Part shown: in pieces, positions 56,540 through 64,000 of the stretch
Numbering within the stretch: position 1 is the first letter of the stretch
Layout: each line of letters begins with the position of its first letter
From: Bog-950 sp035299425
GTDB lineage: Bacteria > Bacteroidota > Bacteroidia > Chitinophagales > LD1
Reading direction: 5' to 3'
NCBI GenBank assembly: GCA_035299425.1
Contig: DATGWP010000239.1
Coordinates: 1-64,000, forward strand
Length of the DNA: 64,000 nt
Made by a program: the position numbers and the translations under genes
The notes under the pieces: generated by a model
Told to the model about the DNA's origin: nothing
The model's database searches: none
The model's input: the letters and a program-made list of their open reading frames with translations, nothing else

Positions 56540-58585
56540 ATGAAACAGGTTTTAGTTTTACTGCTCTTTTGTTGCAACATATCATCCATTTTCTCTCAGA
56601 GCGGAACATGGACATGGATGAAAGGAAGCGATGTTAAAAATAGTGCAGGTAGCTATGGCGTAATGGGTGTGCCGGCCAGCACAAATGAACCTCCGGGCCG
56701 GTATGCCCCGGCTTTTTGGACTGATACTGCGGGCAATTTTTGGATATATGGTGGTGTTGGTTCAGGTTCATGGAATTCGTACTCTGATATGTGGAAGTTT
56801 GACCCGGTAACAAAAAACTGGACATGGATGCAAGGCACTCAAGGCGCTACTCATCAAAATAATATTAATCCTAATTCATTTTTTGCCCCTTATAATACGC
56901 CGAGCGGTGTATGCTATGGGGTATTTACGTGGGTAACTCCTGATAATCATTTTTGGCTTTTTGGCGGTATGTACTATAATGTTTTTGTTGAGGGTAACAG
57001 AAATACTTATTTATGGGAATATGACCCTGCCATAAATCAATGGAGGAGTGTGCATGGTGCTGTAGGAGAACATGGGTTTTATGGTACCAAGGGCCAGGCG
57101 ACTGCTTCCACGAGGCCAAGCAGTAGAACAGAAGGCAATACGGCCTGGGTTGATAGCATCGGTAATTTATGGTTGTTTGGAGGTATGACGGGTTTTGATA
57201 CCGCAAGTAACGATTTATGGAATTTTGACATGGAATCAAAAAGATGGACATGGGTAAGCGGTTCTCATATACCAAATGACAATGGTTTTTATGGGTTTCA
57301 AAATGTTCCGTTTGCTAACAATTATCCACCAGCCAGGGCAAATAACATGTTTTGGAAAGACGAGCGTGGGATTTTTTGGATGATCGGCGGAGAGAAATTT
57401 TCGGATGTAAGTTTTCAGGATGTATGGAATTATAATCCTGGTACGAATGAGTGGACTTATGTGGGTGGAACAGCAGGGAACGACCCGCAAGTTCCATGGG
57501 GAGATTATTGCGTTGAAAACGAGCAGAACCGTGAAGGAGCGCGCTTTGAAAACAGGGCAGTTTGGAAAGTTTGCGATAATATGATACTAAACTATGGTGG
57601 GTTTAGTACAACTGATGTGAATGCTCCCTTGCTATCGTATAACGATATGTGGCTTTATCGTCCGTATGAAAATAAGTGGGTGAAGCTTGGTGAGTGGCCC
57701 ACTGCGGGCAATTATGGTACAAGGGGTGTGCCTGATGAACTCAATTATCCAACAGCGCGCTTTGGTGGCGTAAGTTTTTTAGGTCGCGATAATAGTGTGT
57801 GGCTTTTTGGGGGAATGGATTCAACCAAAGGTAAATACAACGATTTATGGAAGTACGAGCTGGATACTGCTTGTTTAAATAGATTTAGTTGTAGTAATCC
57901 ATGTGCATTGCAACCTCCGGTGGTAACTGCAACTGATTCGGTTATTTGCAGAGGAGAGAATGTTGAGATATGCGCCCCGGCCGGTTATACTACTTACGTG
58001 TGGAATATTGGTTATGGCGGTACTTGCAGAACAGTTTCGCAGACAGGAAATTATTATCTGGTGGTAACCGATAGTAATAATTGTACGGCTATATCTAACC
58101 GTATAGCTGTTAGAGTGCAAGCACCAAGCGATTCATTTTACATCTATCGTTCCGGCGACACACTTTTTTCTTATGACGGCATAAGAGGCGGGCAGTGGTA
58201 TCGCAATGGTGAACCTATTGACGGAGCTTACGGGGATTTTTACGTTGCGAATGAACATGGAAACTATACCATAGGTCTACCTGCTGGCAACACGGGATGC
58301 CCGCCTACATCTACCTGGGTTGTTGTATCAGGGATAAGTGATTTGACAGGAGATGGTGTAGAGGTGTTTCCTAATCCCAATTATACCGGTAAATGGACTT
58401 TGAAAGTTAGTAGTGAATGGATAGGTAGTAAGTTAAAGATAGTTGATGTAACAGGGCGTATAGTAACTTATTTTACTGTTCTGAATAATAATACAGAGGT
58501 GTATTTTGAGGGAGCCAGAGGATTGTATCTGCTTTCCCTTCAAAACGAGACAAAAAGCGGAACTATTAAACTTGCAAAACTGTAG
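56540..58585 (+). CDS. T9SS-secreted kelch-type beta-propeller protein
   Basis: 681 residues from the ATG at 56540, which gives a proper signal peptide ('MKQVLVLLLFCCNISSIFSQ'); an ATG at 56465 lies inside recN on the other strand. Residues ~20-450 are kelch-like repeats of ~60 residues, with 'FWTDTAGNFWIYGG', 'LWLFGGM' and 'NDLWNFD' motifs. An Ig-like domain ('VICRGENVEICAPAGYTTYV') and the type A sorting domain ('VEVFPNPNYTGKWTL' to 'TIKLAKL') follow. It is an exported propeller, possibly glycan-binding; no active-site residues of galactose oxidase can be assigned. Confidence 0.88.
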   Translation: MKQVLVLLLFCCNISSIFSQSGTWTWMKGSDVKNSAGSYGVMGVPASTNEPPGRYAPAFWTDTAGNFWIYGGVGSGSWNSYSDMWKFDPVTKNWTWMQGTQGATHQNNINPNSFFAPYNTPSGVCYGVFTWVTPDNHFWLFGGMYYNVFVEGNRNTYLWEYDPAINQWRSVHGAVGEHGFYGTKGQATASTRPSSRTEGNTAWVDSIGNLWLFGGMTGFDTASNDLWNFDMESKRWTWVSGSHIPNDNGFYGFQNVPFANNYPPARANNMFWKDERGIFWMIGGEKFSDVSFQDVWNYNPGTNEWTYVGGTAGNDPQVPWGDYCVENEQNREGARFENRAVWKVCDNMILNYGGFSTTDVNAPLLSYNDMWLYRPYENKWVKLGEWPTAGNYGTRGVPDELNYPTARFGGVSFLGRDNSVWLFGGMDSTKGKYNDLWKYELDTACLNRFSCSNPCALQPPVVTATDSVICRGENVEICAPAGYTTYVWNIGYGGTCRTVSQTGNYYLVVTDSNNCTAISNRIAVRVQAPSDSFYIYRSGDTLFSYDGIRGGQWYRNGEPIDGAYGDFYVANEHGNYTIGLPAGNTGCPPTSTWVVVSGISDLTGDGVEVFPNPNYTGKWTLKVSSEWIGSKLKIVDVTGRIVTYFTVLNNNTEVYFEGARGLYLLSLQNETKSGTIKLAKL

Positions 58586-58705
58586 ATGCCAGATTAATGG
58601 CGCATTTCAGCCGTCAAAAATTTTCTACAATTGCCGCGCAATATCTTAAAACTTGGTTGCGTTAAATAGTGTCTCCCATCCTAATATCTTCACTTTCGCA
58701 TATCC

Positions 58706-60025
58706 ATGTCTTCGCATAATTACCTCAGGCAAACTCTTATTGGCACAGCACTGGTTATAGCATCGCTGTTTGCGCTATCGGTTATACCCGAGTTTGATTT
58801 GGGTAGCTTCCATTTTAAGCGGGTAAACATACTGGCCGATGTATTGAAAAAAGAAAAGATCGTAGTGCAGGATACCATTGCAGTGGTTATAAAACCGGTA
58901 TATGCCGATACCTGCAGGCAAGGCTTAACCTGCGTAGAAGACTACAGCAAAGACTCTACAGGGTTAGATGCGTTTTTGGCGGCGCTCGATTCATCTAAAA
59001 ACCATAAAGTGCGTATTGCCTGGTTTGGCGATTCGTATGTAGAGGGAGATATACTCCTTGACCCTTTGCGCGATACACTACAGGCATTGTTTGGTGGTAA
59101 TGGTGTGGGCTTTGTGCCTATCACATCGGAGGTGGCGGGTTTCAGGCAGACGGTTGTTCACTCGTTTGGCAACTGGAAAACGTATGCCATAGTAGGAGAG
59201 AAGAGCGATGAACATCCTTTAGGCCCTGCCGGTTATGCGGCTGTGCCGCTGGAGGGTAACCGTGTGTCTTACACGGTGGAGAAGCGAAAGAGGCTGAATG
59301 TTTTTCCCACCGCTAAATTGTTTTATGGCAATGCCGATAGCGCTACGCTGATTGCTAATGAGAATGAGGTTTTTCTAGGTAAAGTAAACGGGCTGCATAC
59401 AAAAAGCCTGGGTGAGAATCTTGCCGGGCTTAAGCTATCGGTTAGCGGGCAGGCAGACCTGTATGGTGTAACGTTTGAAGATAAGACAGGCATAGCGGTA
59501 GATAACTTTGCTATGCGCGGCAACTCGGGTATTGGGCTGCATTATGTAAATGAAAAAATGTATCGCGATTTTGATTCTCTACACCACTATGATTTAGTGA
59601 TATTGAGCTACGGGTTGAATGTAGCTAACGAGAAATCGAAAAACTACGATTGGTATGTTCGTAGTATGAAACCAACTATTGCTATGATGCGAAGGGCGTT
59701 TCCTAATAGCTCAATTATTGTGTTAGGTTGCAGCGACCGCGCCGATAACATAGACGGCGAAATGCAGACCATGCCATCGGTTAAACGATTGATACAGGAG
59801 CAGCGCAAGATGGCCGCCGATAACAATGTGTGCTTTTGGGATTTGCAGCAAGCCATGGGCGGCGACAGCACGATGATACGCTGGGCAGAGCTGCCTAAAC
59901 GGCCATTAGCTAATAAAGATTATACACATCTTACCTTTAGCGGAGGTAAAAAAGTGGCTGAGATTTTTTTGAATACGATTTTATACGAACGTGAGAAATA
60001 TGAAAGAAGGAAGCGGAGTAGGTAA
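58706..60025 (+). CDS. SGNH/GDSL-type acyl hydrolase-like protein, membrane-anchored
   Basis: The protein has 439 residues. An N-terminal hydrophobic helix (about 9-28) anchors it with the rest outside. The SGNH motif is 'IAWFGDSYVEGDILLDPL' (catalytic Ser near residue 110), later 'VILSYGLNVANEK' (block III Asn) and 'KDYTHLTFSGGKKVAE' with Asp-x-x-His. Such proteins pair with MBOAT acyltransferases to acetylate glycans. Its 3' end overlaps the next gene by 26 bases, and the third gene is an MBOAT protein, so this is an operon of three. The polymer is unknown. Confidence 0.85.
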   Translation: MSSHNYLRQTLIGTALVIASLFALSVIPEFDLGSFHFKRVNILADVLKKEKIVVQDTIAVVIKPVYADTCRQGLTCVEDYSKDSTGLDAFLAALDSSKNHKVRIAWFGDSYVEGDILLDPLRDTLQALFGGNGVGFVPITSEVAGFRQTVVHSFGNWKTYAIVGEKSDEHPLGPAGYAAVPLEGNRVSYTVEKRKRLNVFPTAKLFYGNADSATLIANENEVFLGKVNGLHTKSLGENLAGLKLSVSGQADLYGVTFEDKTGIAVDNFAMRGNSGIGLHYVNEKMYRDFDSLHHYDLVILSYGLNVANEKSKNYDWYVRSMKPTIAMMRRAFPNSSIIVLGCSDRADNIDGEMQTMPSVKRLIQEQRKMAADNNVCFWDLQQAMGGDSTMIRWAELPKRPLANKDYTHLTFSGGKKVAEIFLNTILYEREKYERRKRSR

Positions 60026-61289
60026 GTGGCAAGGGACGAGGGACGAGGGACATGGGAAATACACTTTTGTATTGGCCGTGGTCTGTTGTCTGTGGTCTGT
60101 TGTCTGCTGTTCTCAGGATACTGTGCAGTTGAGCGTGTTTAAGAAATATCCTTTTGTGCATAGCGAACGTAACGAAATTGTAAATGCGGGAGCGTTAGAT
60201 GGTTTTTTTGAAAAGCTGCTGCAGCAGAAGAAACAAAACAGCCGCAGGGTAAGTGTGTTGCATATTGGCGACTCGCACATACAGGCAGATATGATAACCG
60301 CGCCACTGCGCACAGGTTTTCAGAAAGATTTTGGCAACGCAGGCCGTGGGTTGGTGATACCATTGCGGGTGTCGGGTAGTAACGAGCCTTATAGTTATAA
60401 GATTAGCAGTAACATAAAATGGTTTGGCAAGCGCTGTGTGTATGTAAGCGATACGCTGCACTATGGCATTGGAGGGTACCTGGCCAGAACCTATAACGAC
60501 TCGGCTATACTTACCATACGTACTAATAACTATGCGCCGCTTAATTATGCCTTCAATAAGTTGACCTTGTTCTATCAGCACGACTCATCGTTTACTTATG
60601 TGCTATACGATACCAGTGGCAACCGCTTGGTTACGTTGGGCGCAGATTCGGTGCAGGCGTTTTTAAATTACAGCACGGCTAAGTTGCCACAGTATACCAA
60701 TATGGCTGTAGTAAAGCTGGAGCGCAACGACACTATAACCCAAAAGCATGCAACCATCTATGGTTTTAATTTAGAGAATGACAGCAACGGTGTGTTGTAT
60801 CATGTGGTAGGGGTGAATGGTGCAGAGGCTTATCAGTATGTAGCGGCTAAAAACTTTGCAGTGCAAACGGCCTTGCTGGTGCCCGATGTAATTATCATAT
60901 CGCTGGGCACTAATGAAGGGCAGCGCCGCCCATTTGATAAGGTAGTGCAAGAGGCAAAACTTGACTCGATGGTGAAGCAACTGCAACTATGTAACCCCAA
61001 CGTACCGGTGGTGCTTACCAGCCCGCCCGATTCATACTACAGGAGAAAATATTACAATACAGCCATAGCTGCTTACCACGAAATGATGGTAGACTATGCA
61101 AAGAGGAACAACCTGGCGGTATGGGATTTGTTTGCTGTAACCGGAGGGCACAAAAGCTGTTACCAGTGGAAGAAATATGGATTGATGCAGCGCGATGGTG
61201 TGCATTTTACACGCGCGGGATATGAACTGCAGGGGAACCTATTATACGAAGCACTACTAAAAGCCTACAACCAATATGCCCGCCATTGA
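60000..61289 (+). CDS. Second SGNH/GDSL-type protein of the O-acylation operon
   Basis: 429 residues from the ATG at 60000 (a GTG at 59991 is also in frame). After a basic stretch, a hydrophobic segment ('YTFVLAVVCCLWSVVCC', about 24-40) acts as a signal or lipoprotein-like leader. Catalytic motifs are 'VLHIGDSHIQADMITAPL' (Ser), 'IIISLGTNEGQ' (Asn) and 'RDGVHFTRAGYELQG' (Asp-His). The first ~38 codons are encoded by low-complexity DNA (see 60025-60112), so the leader looks newly made. It overlaps the neighbours on both sides. It probably works with the MBOAT protein on the same glycan; the division of labour between the two SGNH proteins is unknown. Confidence 0.85.
   Translation: MKEGSGVGKWQGTRDEGHGKYTFVLAVVCCLWSVVCCSQDTVQLSVFKKYPFVHSERNEIVNAGALDGFFEKLLQQKKQNSRRVSVLHIGDSHIQADMITAPLRTGFQKDFGNAGRGLVIPLRVSGSNEPYSYKISSNIKWFGKRCVYVSDTLHYGIGGYLARTYNDSAILTIRTNNYAPLNYAFNKLTLFYQHDSSFTYVLYDTSGNRLVTLGADSVQAFLNYSTAKLPQYTNMAVVKLERNDTITQKHATIYGFNLENDSNGVLYHVVGVNGAEAYQYVAAKNFAVQTALLVPDVIIISLGTNEGQRRPFDKVVQEAKLDSMVKQLQLCNPNVPVVLTSPPDSYYRRKYYNTAIAAYHEMMVDYAKRNNLAVWDLFAVTGGHKSCYQWKKYGLMQRDGVHFTRAGYELQGNLLYEALLKAYNQYARH
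60025..60112 (+). repeat. Low-complexity repeat forming the leader of the second SGNH gene
   Basis: A ggacgag-type repeat (three tandem units in agggacgagggacgaggga) is followed by a run of tctgttg/tctgtgg units (gtggtctgttgtctgtggtc). The first part resembles 50500-50545, so it is a dispersed element caught inside a reading frame. Confidence 0.7.
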
Positions 61290-62745
61290 TTTTCATAAAC
61301 TGTGGCAACAGTTCGTGTATCACCCTAATGAACCGCTGATATTCAGCACGGGGCTGTTCCTGTTTTTGTTTATGGCATTTATTACGGGTTTCTACCTGGT
61401 TCGCAAACACCATAGCGCCAAGCTGGCGTATGTTATCCTGTTCTCGTTATACTTCTATTACAAGTCAAGTGGTATTTACTTTCTGTTGTTGGTGTTATCT
61501 ACGGTAGTAGATTATAGCCTCGCCAATTTTATTTACAATGCCGATACGCAGTGGAAGAAAAAATCGTGGCTGATTTTTAGTCTGGTGCTTAATCTTGGTT
61601 TGCTGGGCTATTTTAAGTATACCAATTTTCTGTACGAGATTTTTTGCAATGCTACTAACCATCCCTTCGATCCGTTTGAGATTTTCCTGCCGGTGGGTGT
61701 TTCGTTCTTTACCTTCCAATCGCTCAGCTACACTATAGAAATTTATCGCGGTGATATAGAGCCTGAGAAGAGTATCTGGAACTACGCCTTCTTCGTTTCT
61801 TTCTTTCCTCAGTTAGTTGCAGGCCCAATTGTAAGGGCCAAAGATTTTTTACCCCAGGTATCGCAGGAGCCAATTGTAACCAAAGAAATGTTTGGCCATG
61901 CGGTGTTTTTAATTGTTGCGGGCTTGTTTAAAAAGGTAGTGATTTCCGATTACATCAGTGTGAATTTTGTAGACCGCATTTTTGACAACCCTACGCTGTA
62001 TACCGGTCTGGAAAACCTGTTTGGCGTGTATGGCTATGCCCTGCAAATTTACTGCGACTTTAGTGGTTACAGCGATATGGCCATTGGTATTGCCCTGCTG
62101 TTTGGCTACAAACTTACTCTCAACTTCGATTCGCCTTACCAGAGTAGCAGTATAACCGAGTTCTGGCGCAGGTGGCATATCTCGCTCTCTACCTGGCTGC
62201 GCGATTACCTTTACATATCGCTGGGTGGTAACCGCAAGGGCCGTGTGCGCACTTACTTCAATCAGTTTATGACTATGCTGTTGGGTGGCTTATGGCATGG
62301 GGCGGCCTTCAGGTTTATACTATGGGGTGCGCTGCACGGTGTAGCGCTGGGTATAGATAAATACATGAAGGAGTTTTTTAAAATACCCAACACCGGGTTT
62401 TTTAAGGTTGCCGGCGTGTTGCTTACCTTTCACTTTGTTTGTTTCTGCTGGATATTCTTCCGCGCCGATGATATGACTGTGGCTGGTAATGTTATTTCGC
62501 AGATAGCCCTGCACTTTACACCTTCCATCTTCTTCGATTTTATTACCGGCTACCGAAATATTCTATTGGTAATGTTACTGGGTTACGGCTTGCATTTCAT
62601 CCCGAAGAGCATAGAGATAAAAGCACATCATTTTGTAACCGAGATGCCGCTGGCTGGTAAGGTGGCCATGATGGTAGCTATGATAGTAGTGCTGATACAG
62701 GTAAAGAGCAGCAACGTGCAGCCTTTTATTTATTTTCAGTTTTAG
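61276..62745 (+). CDS. MBOAT-family O-acyltransferase (AlgI-like)
   Basis: A 489-residue integral membrane protein with about 11-12 helices. AlgI/DltB-type motifs are present: 'LPVGVSFFTFQSLSYTIEIY', 'FFPQLVAGPIVRAKDFLPQ', 'CDFSGYSDMAIG', 'ITEFWRRWHISLSTWLRDYL', and the catalytic His in 'LLGGLWHGAAFRFILWGALH'. It moves acyl (acetyl) groups across the inner membrane for O-acylation of an extracellular polymer. It overlaps the upstream SGNH gene by 14 bases, completing the operon. Its 3' end overlaps the minus-strand methyltransferase by 20 bases. Confidence 0.93.
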   Translation: MPAIDFHKLWQQFVYHPNEPLIFSTGLFLFLFMAFITGFYLVRKHHSAKLAYVILFSLYFYYKSSGIYFLLLVLSTVVDYSLANFIYNADTQWKKKSWLIFSLVLNLGLLGYFKYTNFLYEIFCNATNHPFDPFEIFLPVGVSFFTFQSLSYTIEIYRGDIEPEKSIWNYAFFVSFFPQLVAGPIVRAKDFLPQVSQEPIVTKEMFGHAVFLIVAGLFKKVVISDYISVNFVDRIFDNPTLYTGLENLFGVYGYALQIYCDFSGYSDMAIGIALLFGYKLTLNFDSPYQSSSITEFWRRWHISLSTWLRDYLYISLGGNRKGRVRTYFNQFMTMLLGGLWHGAAFRFILWGALHGVALGIDKYMKEFFKIPNTGFFKVAGVLLTFHFVCFCWIFFRADDMTVAGNVISQIALHFTPSIFFDFITGYRNILLVMLLGYGLHFIPKSIEIKAHHFVTEMPLAGKVAMMVAMIVVLIQVKSSNVQPFIYFQF

Positions 62746-63406
62746 CCACCACCAGATAATGATTAAAGAAAAACTCCTGCTTTAACAGAATAGTTTTTTG
62801 AATCTGCATTCCCTGTTTTTCGAGCATGGCTTTATACTCAGCCAAATCATATTGATGCGGGTGCAGCACATCGCCGGGTATAGTGCGGAAGAGATGTTTG
62901 AAGAAAGAATGATTGTGCGCATCAATAGAAACAACTACCTGTCCGTTAGCTGCGCATAGATTTTTTAACTGCGCAAAGCCTTTCTCAATATCATATACGT
63001 GATTGATGGCGTTAAGACAGAACACTATATCATATTTATAGACTTCCGAAGTTGTAAAAACTTCGGAAGTCTTTGTTCCGAAATCTTCAATAGTGCTCTC
63101 AGCAAATTCAACCTTGGGGTAATCTGCTTTAGTAAAAAAGGCAAGCTGTTTTTCGTATTCATTAATAAGCGGGTCAACGGCGGTTATTTTGTTATTGGGC
63201 AGTGCTATGAAAATACCTGCAGGGCCGCAGCCCAAATCGCAAATGGTTTTAGTAGTGTCAATTTTTACTTCAGTAGAAATGAGGCCGAGTATATTATGCC
63301 AATAGCTTTTCTTCCATTGTAGATAGGTGGTTTTGTCTTTGCTGCGCAGGTAGTTTTTCCACCAGCGCAGTTCAAACCATTGGGCTATTTTCCATTTTGT
63401 TGTCAT
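62726..63406 (-). CDS. Class I SAM-dependent methyltransferase
   Basis: A 226-residue soluble protein. Motif I is 'TICDLGCGPAGIFIALP' (about 51-67), then 'ITAVDPLINEYEK' and 'YDIVFCLNAINHVYD' (motif IV), with a methyltransferase-11-like fold. The substrate is unknown. Between 'IEDFG' and 'YKYDIVF' (about residues 112-126) lies an insert of about 12 residues 'TKTSEVFTTSEV' encoded by a perfect 13-bp palindrome (63041-63071), which looks like a mobile palindrome tolerated in the frame. The 3' end overlaps the MBOAT gene, so the two converge. Confidence 0.88.
   Translation of the reverse strand: MTTKWKIAQWFELRWWKNYLRSKDKTTYLQWKKSYWHNILGLISTEVKIDTTKTICDLGCGPAGIFIALPNNKITAVDPLINEYEKQLAFFTKADYPKVEFAESTIEDFGTKTSEVFTTSEVYKYDIVFCLNAINHVYDIEKGFAQLKNLCAANGQVVVSIDAHNHSFFKHLFRTIPGDVLHPHQYDLAEYKAMLEKQGMQIQKTILLKQEFFFNHYLVVAKTENK
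63041..63071. repeat. Perfect 13-bp inverted repeat inside the methyltransferase gene
   Basis: gacttccgaagtt - gtaaa - aacttcggaagtc, both arms exact. It codes for part of the surface loop 'TSEVFTTSEV'. Confidence 0.9.
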
Positions 63407-63488
63407 ATACTCGGTGTGTTGGTTGGCAGATGGATAAACTCACTATCCACAAATGCACATTCCACTTTCCACAATCGCTAAACTAAAC

Positions 63489-63518
63489 TTCGTCCATTAA
63501 ATTAAACGTCTATTTTTG
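63489..63518 (+). promoter_or_regulatory. Probable rnpB promoter
   Basis: TTCG at 63489, an 18-base spacer and TATTTTTG at 63511-63518 resemble the -33/-7 pair. A small hairpin gttctat-tt-atagaac (63524-63539) follows and could start the transcript. Confidence 0.5.
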
Positions 63519-63542
63519 CCAACGTTCTATTTATAGAACGCA

Positions 63543-63931
63543 GTTACATGCTGCTTCATCGTTCTTTGTAAAAAGGAAAGGAAAGTCCGGACAATGCAGG
63601 GCGCCGCACCACCTAACGGGTGGCTCCTACGAAAATGGGAAGAGATAGTGCCGCAGAAAATAACCGCCGCTCAAAGTCCCTTTAGGGATTTAGGATGGTA
63701 AGGGTGAAAATGTGTGGTAAGAGCACACGGTTAATTGTAGTAATACAGTTAGCGGGTAAACCTTGCGGATTGAAAGCTCACGTATATCAGCCTTTGAGAG
63801 CGGCTCGCGCGATTCCCGATTTATCGGGAAGGGTTGAGGGGTTGAGCGTAACAGGTGCTGTGCGAACAGTATCGCAGATAAATGATGAGGGCTTCGAAAG
63901 AGGAACAGAATCCGGCTTACAGGCATGTAAC
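63543..63931 (+). ncRNA. rnpB: RNase P RNA
   Basis: The catalytic RNA that removes tRNA 5' leaders. The conserved core is present: ggaaaggaaagtccggac near the 5' end, ggtaagggtgaaa, taagagcacacgg, gcgggtaaacc and cagaatccggcttacag near the 3' end. The end helix P1 pairs gttacatgc (63543-63551) with gcatgtaac (63923-63931), fixing a length of about 389 bases, normal for Bacteroidota type A RNA. The last 69 bases of the window hold nothing recognisable. Confidence 0.93.
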
Positions 63932-64000
63932 ATTTTGAAAGAATTACCAGTTAGGAATTACAAATTACTAGTTGGAAGAGATATAAATATGCAGGGGATT

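Noticed and set aside
63690..63926. A 78-residue minus-strand frame
   Set aside because: It lies inside the RNase P RNA gene.

Overview
The window is about 64 kb of a chromosome from a Bacteroidota bacterium, most like the Chitinophagales/Sphingobacteriales side of the phylum. The grounds are many very long secreted proteins that end in type IX secretion system (T9SS) sorting domains (type A 'PNP...' ends and one type B gliding-motility end), SprB-type and collagen-like repeat proteins, promoters of the TAnnTTTG type, and Bacteroidota-style neighbours such as a STAS-RNase Z pair and a kdp cluster with its own porin. The T9SS machinery itself is not in the window.

Layout. 1-1.7 kb: the 3' end of a repeat adhesin cut by the window edge. 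2-4.7 kb: an operon of a sodium:solute symporter, a 64-residue membrane protein and inositol oxygenase, which reads as inositol uptake and oxidation. 4.8-7.4 kb: a decaying kdp (potassium transport) operon, with an IS3-family remnant abutting a frameshifted kdpC tail, an intact outer-membrane porin, and a kdpD start joined by deletion to the kinase core of a histidine kinase. 7.5-11 kb (minus): a membrane-anchored FAD oxidoreductase and an exported-looking methyltransferase in one operon.

11.1-38.1 kb: an island of surface proteins. Four same-orientation copies (A-D) of a non-coding repeat built from hairpins lie at about 11.1, 20.0, 32.2 and 38.0 kb. The last is fused to a tRNA-Arg(CCT) gene and supplies its terminator. 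Each interval between copies holds one or more giant secreted proteins plus exactly one cytoplasmic helical-repeat protein; the last of these carries a LuxR-like HTH. This looks like a stack of cassettes anchored at a tRNA gene and is the most interesting structure in the window.

38.2-64 kb: mostly ordinary chromosome with a few more surface proteins. It holds a GlcD-like dehydrogenase, a small Cys-rich lipoprotein, a GH1 beta-glucosidase, MTA/SAH nucleosidase, a collagen-like protein, a beta-helix adhesin, RNase Z and a STAS protein, ClpC, FabI, RecN, a kelch-type T9SS protein, an overlapping SGNH-SGNH-MBOAT operon (O-acylation of an extracellular glycan), a methyltransferase with a palindrome inserted in its reading frame, and the RNase P RNA gene. 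Dispersed palindromic and low-complexity repeats lie in several gaps and in at least two coding regions.
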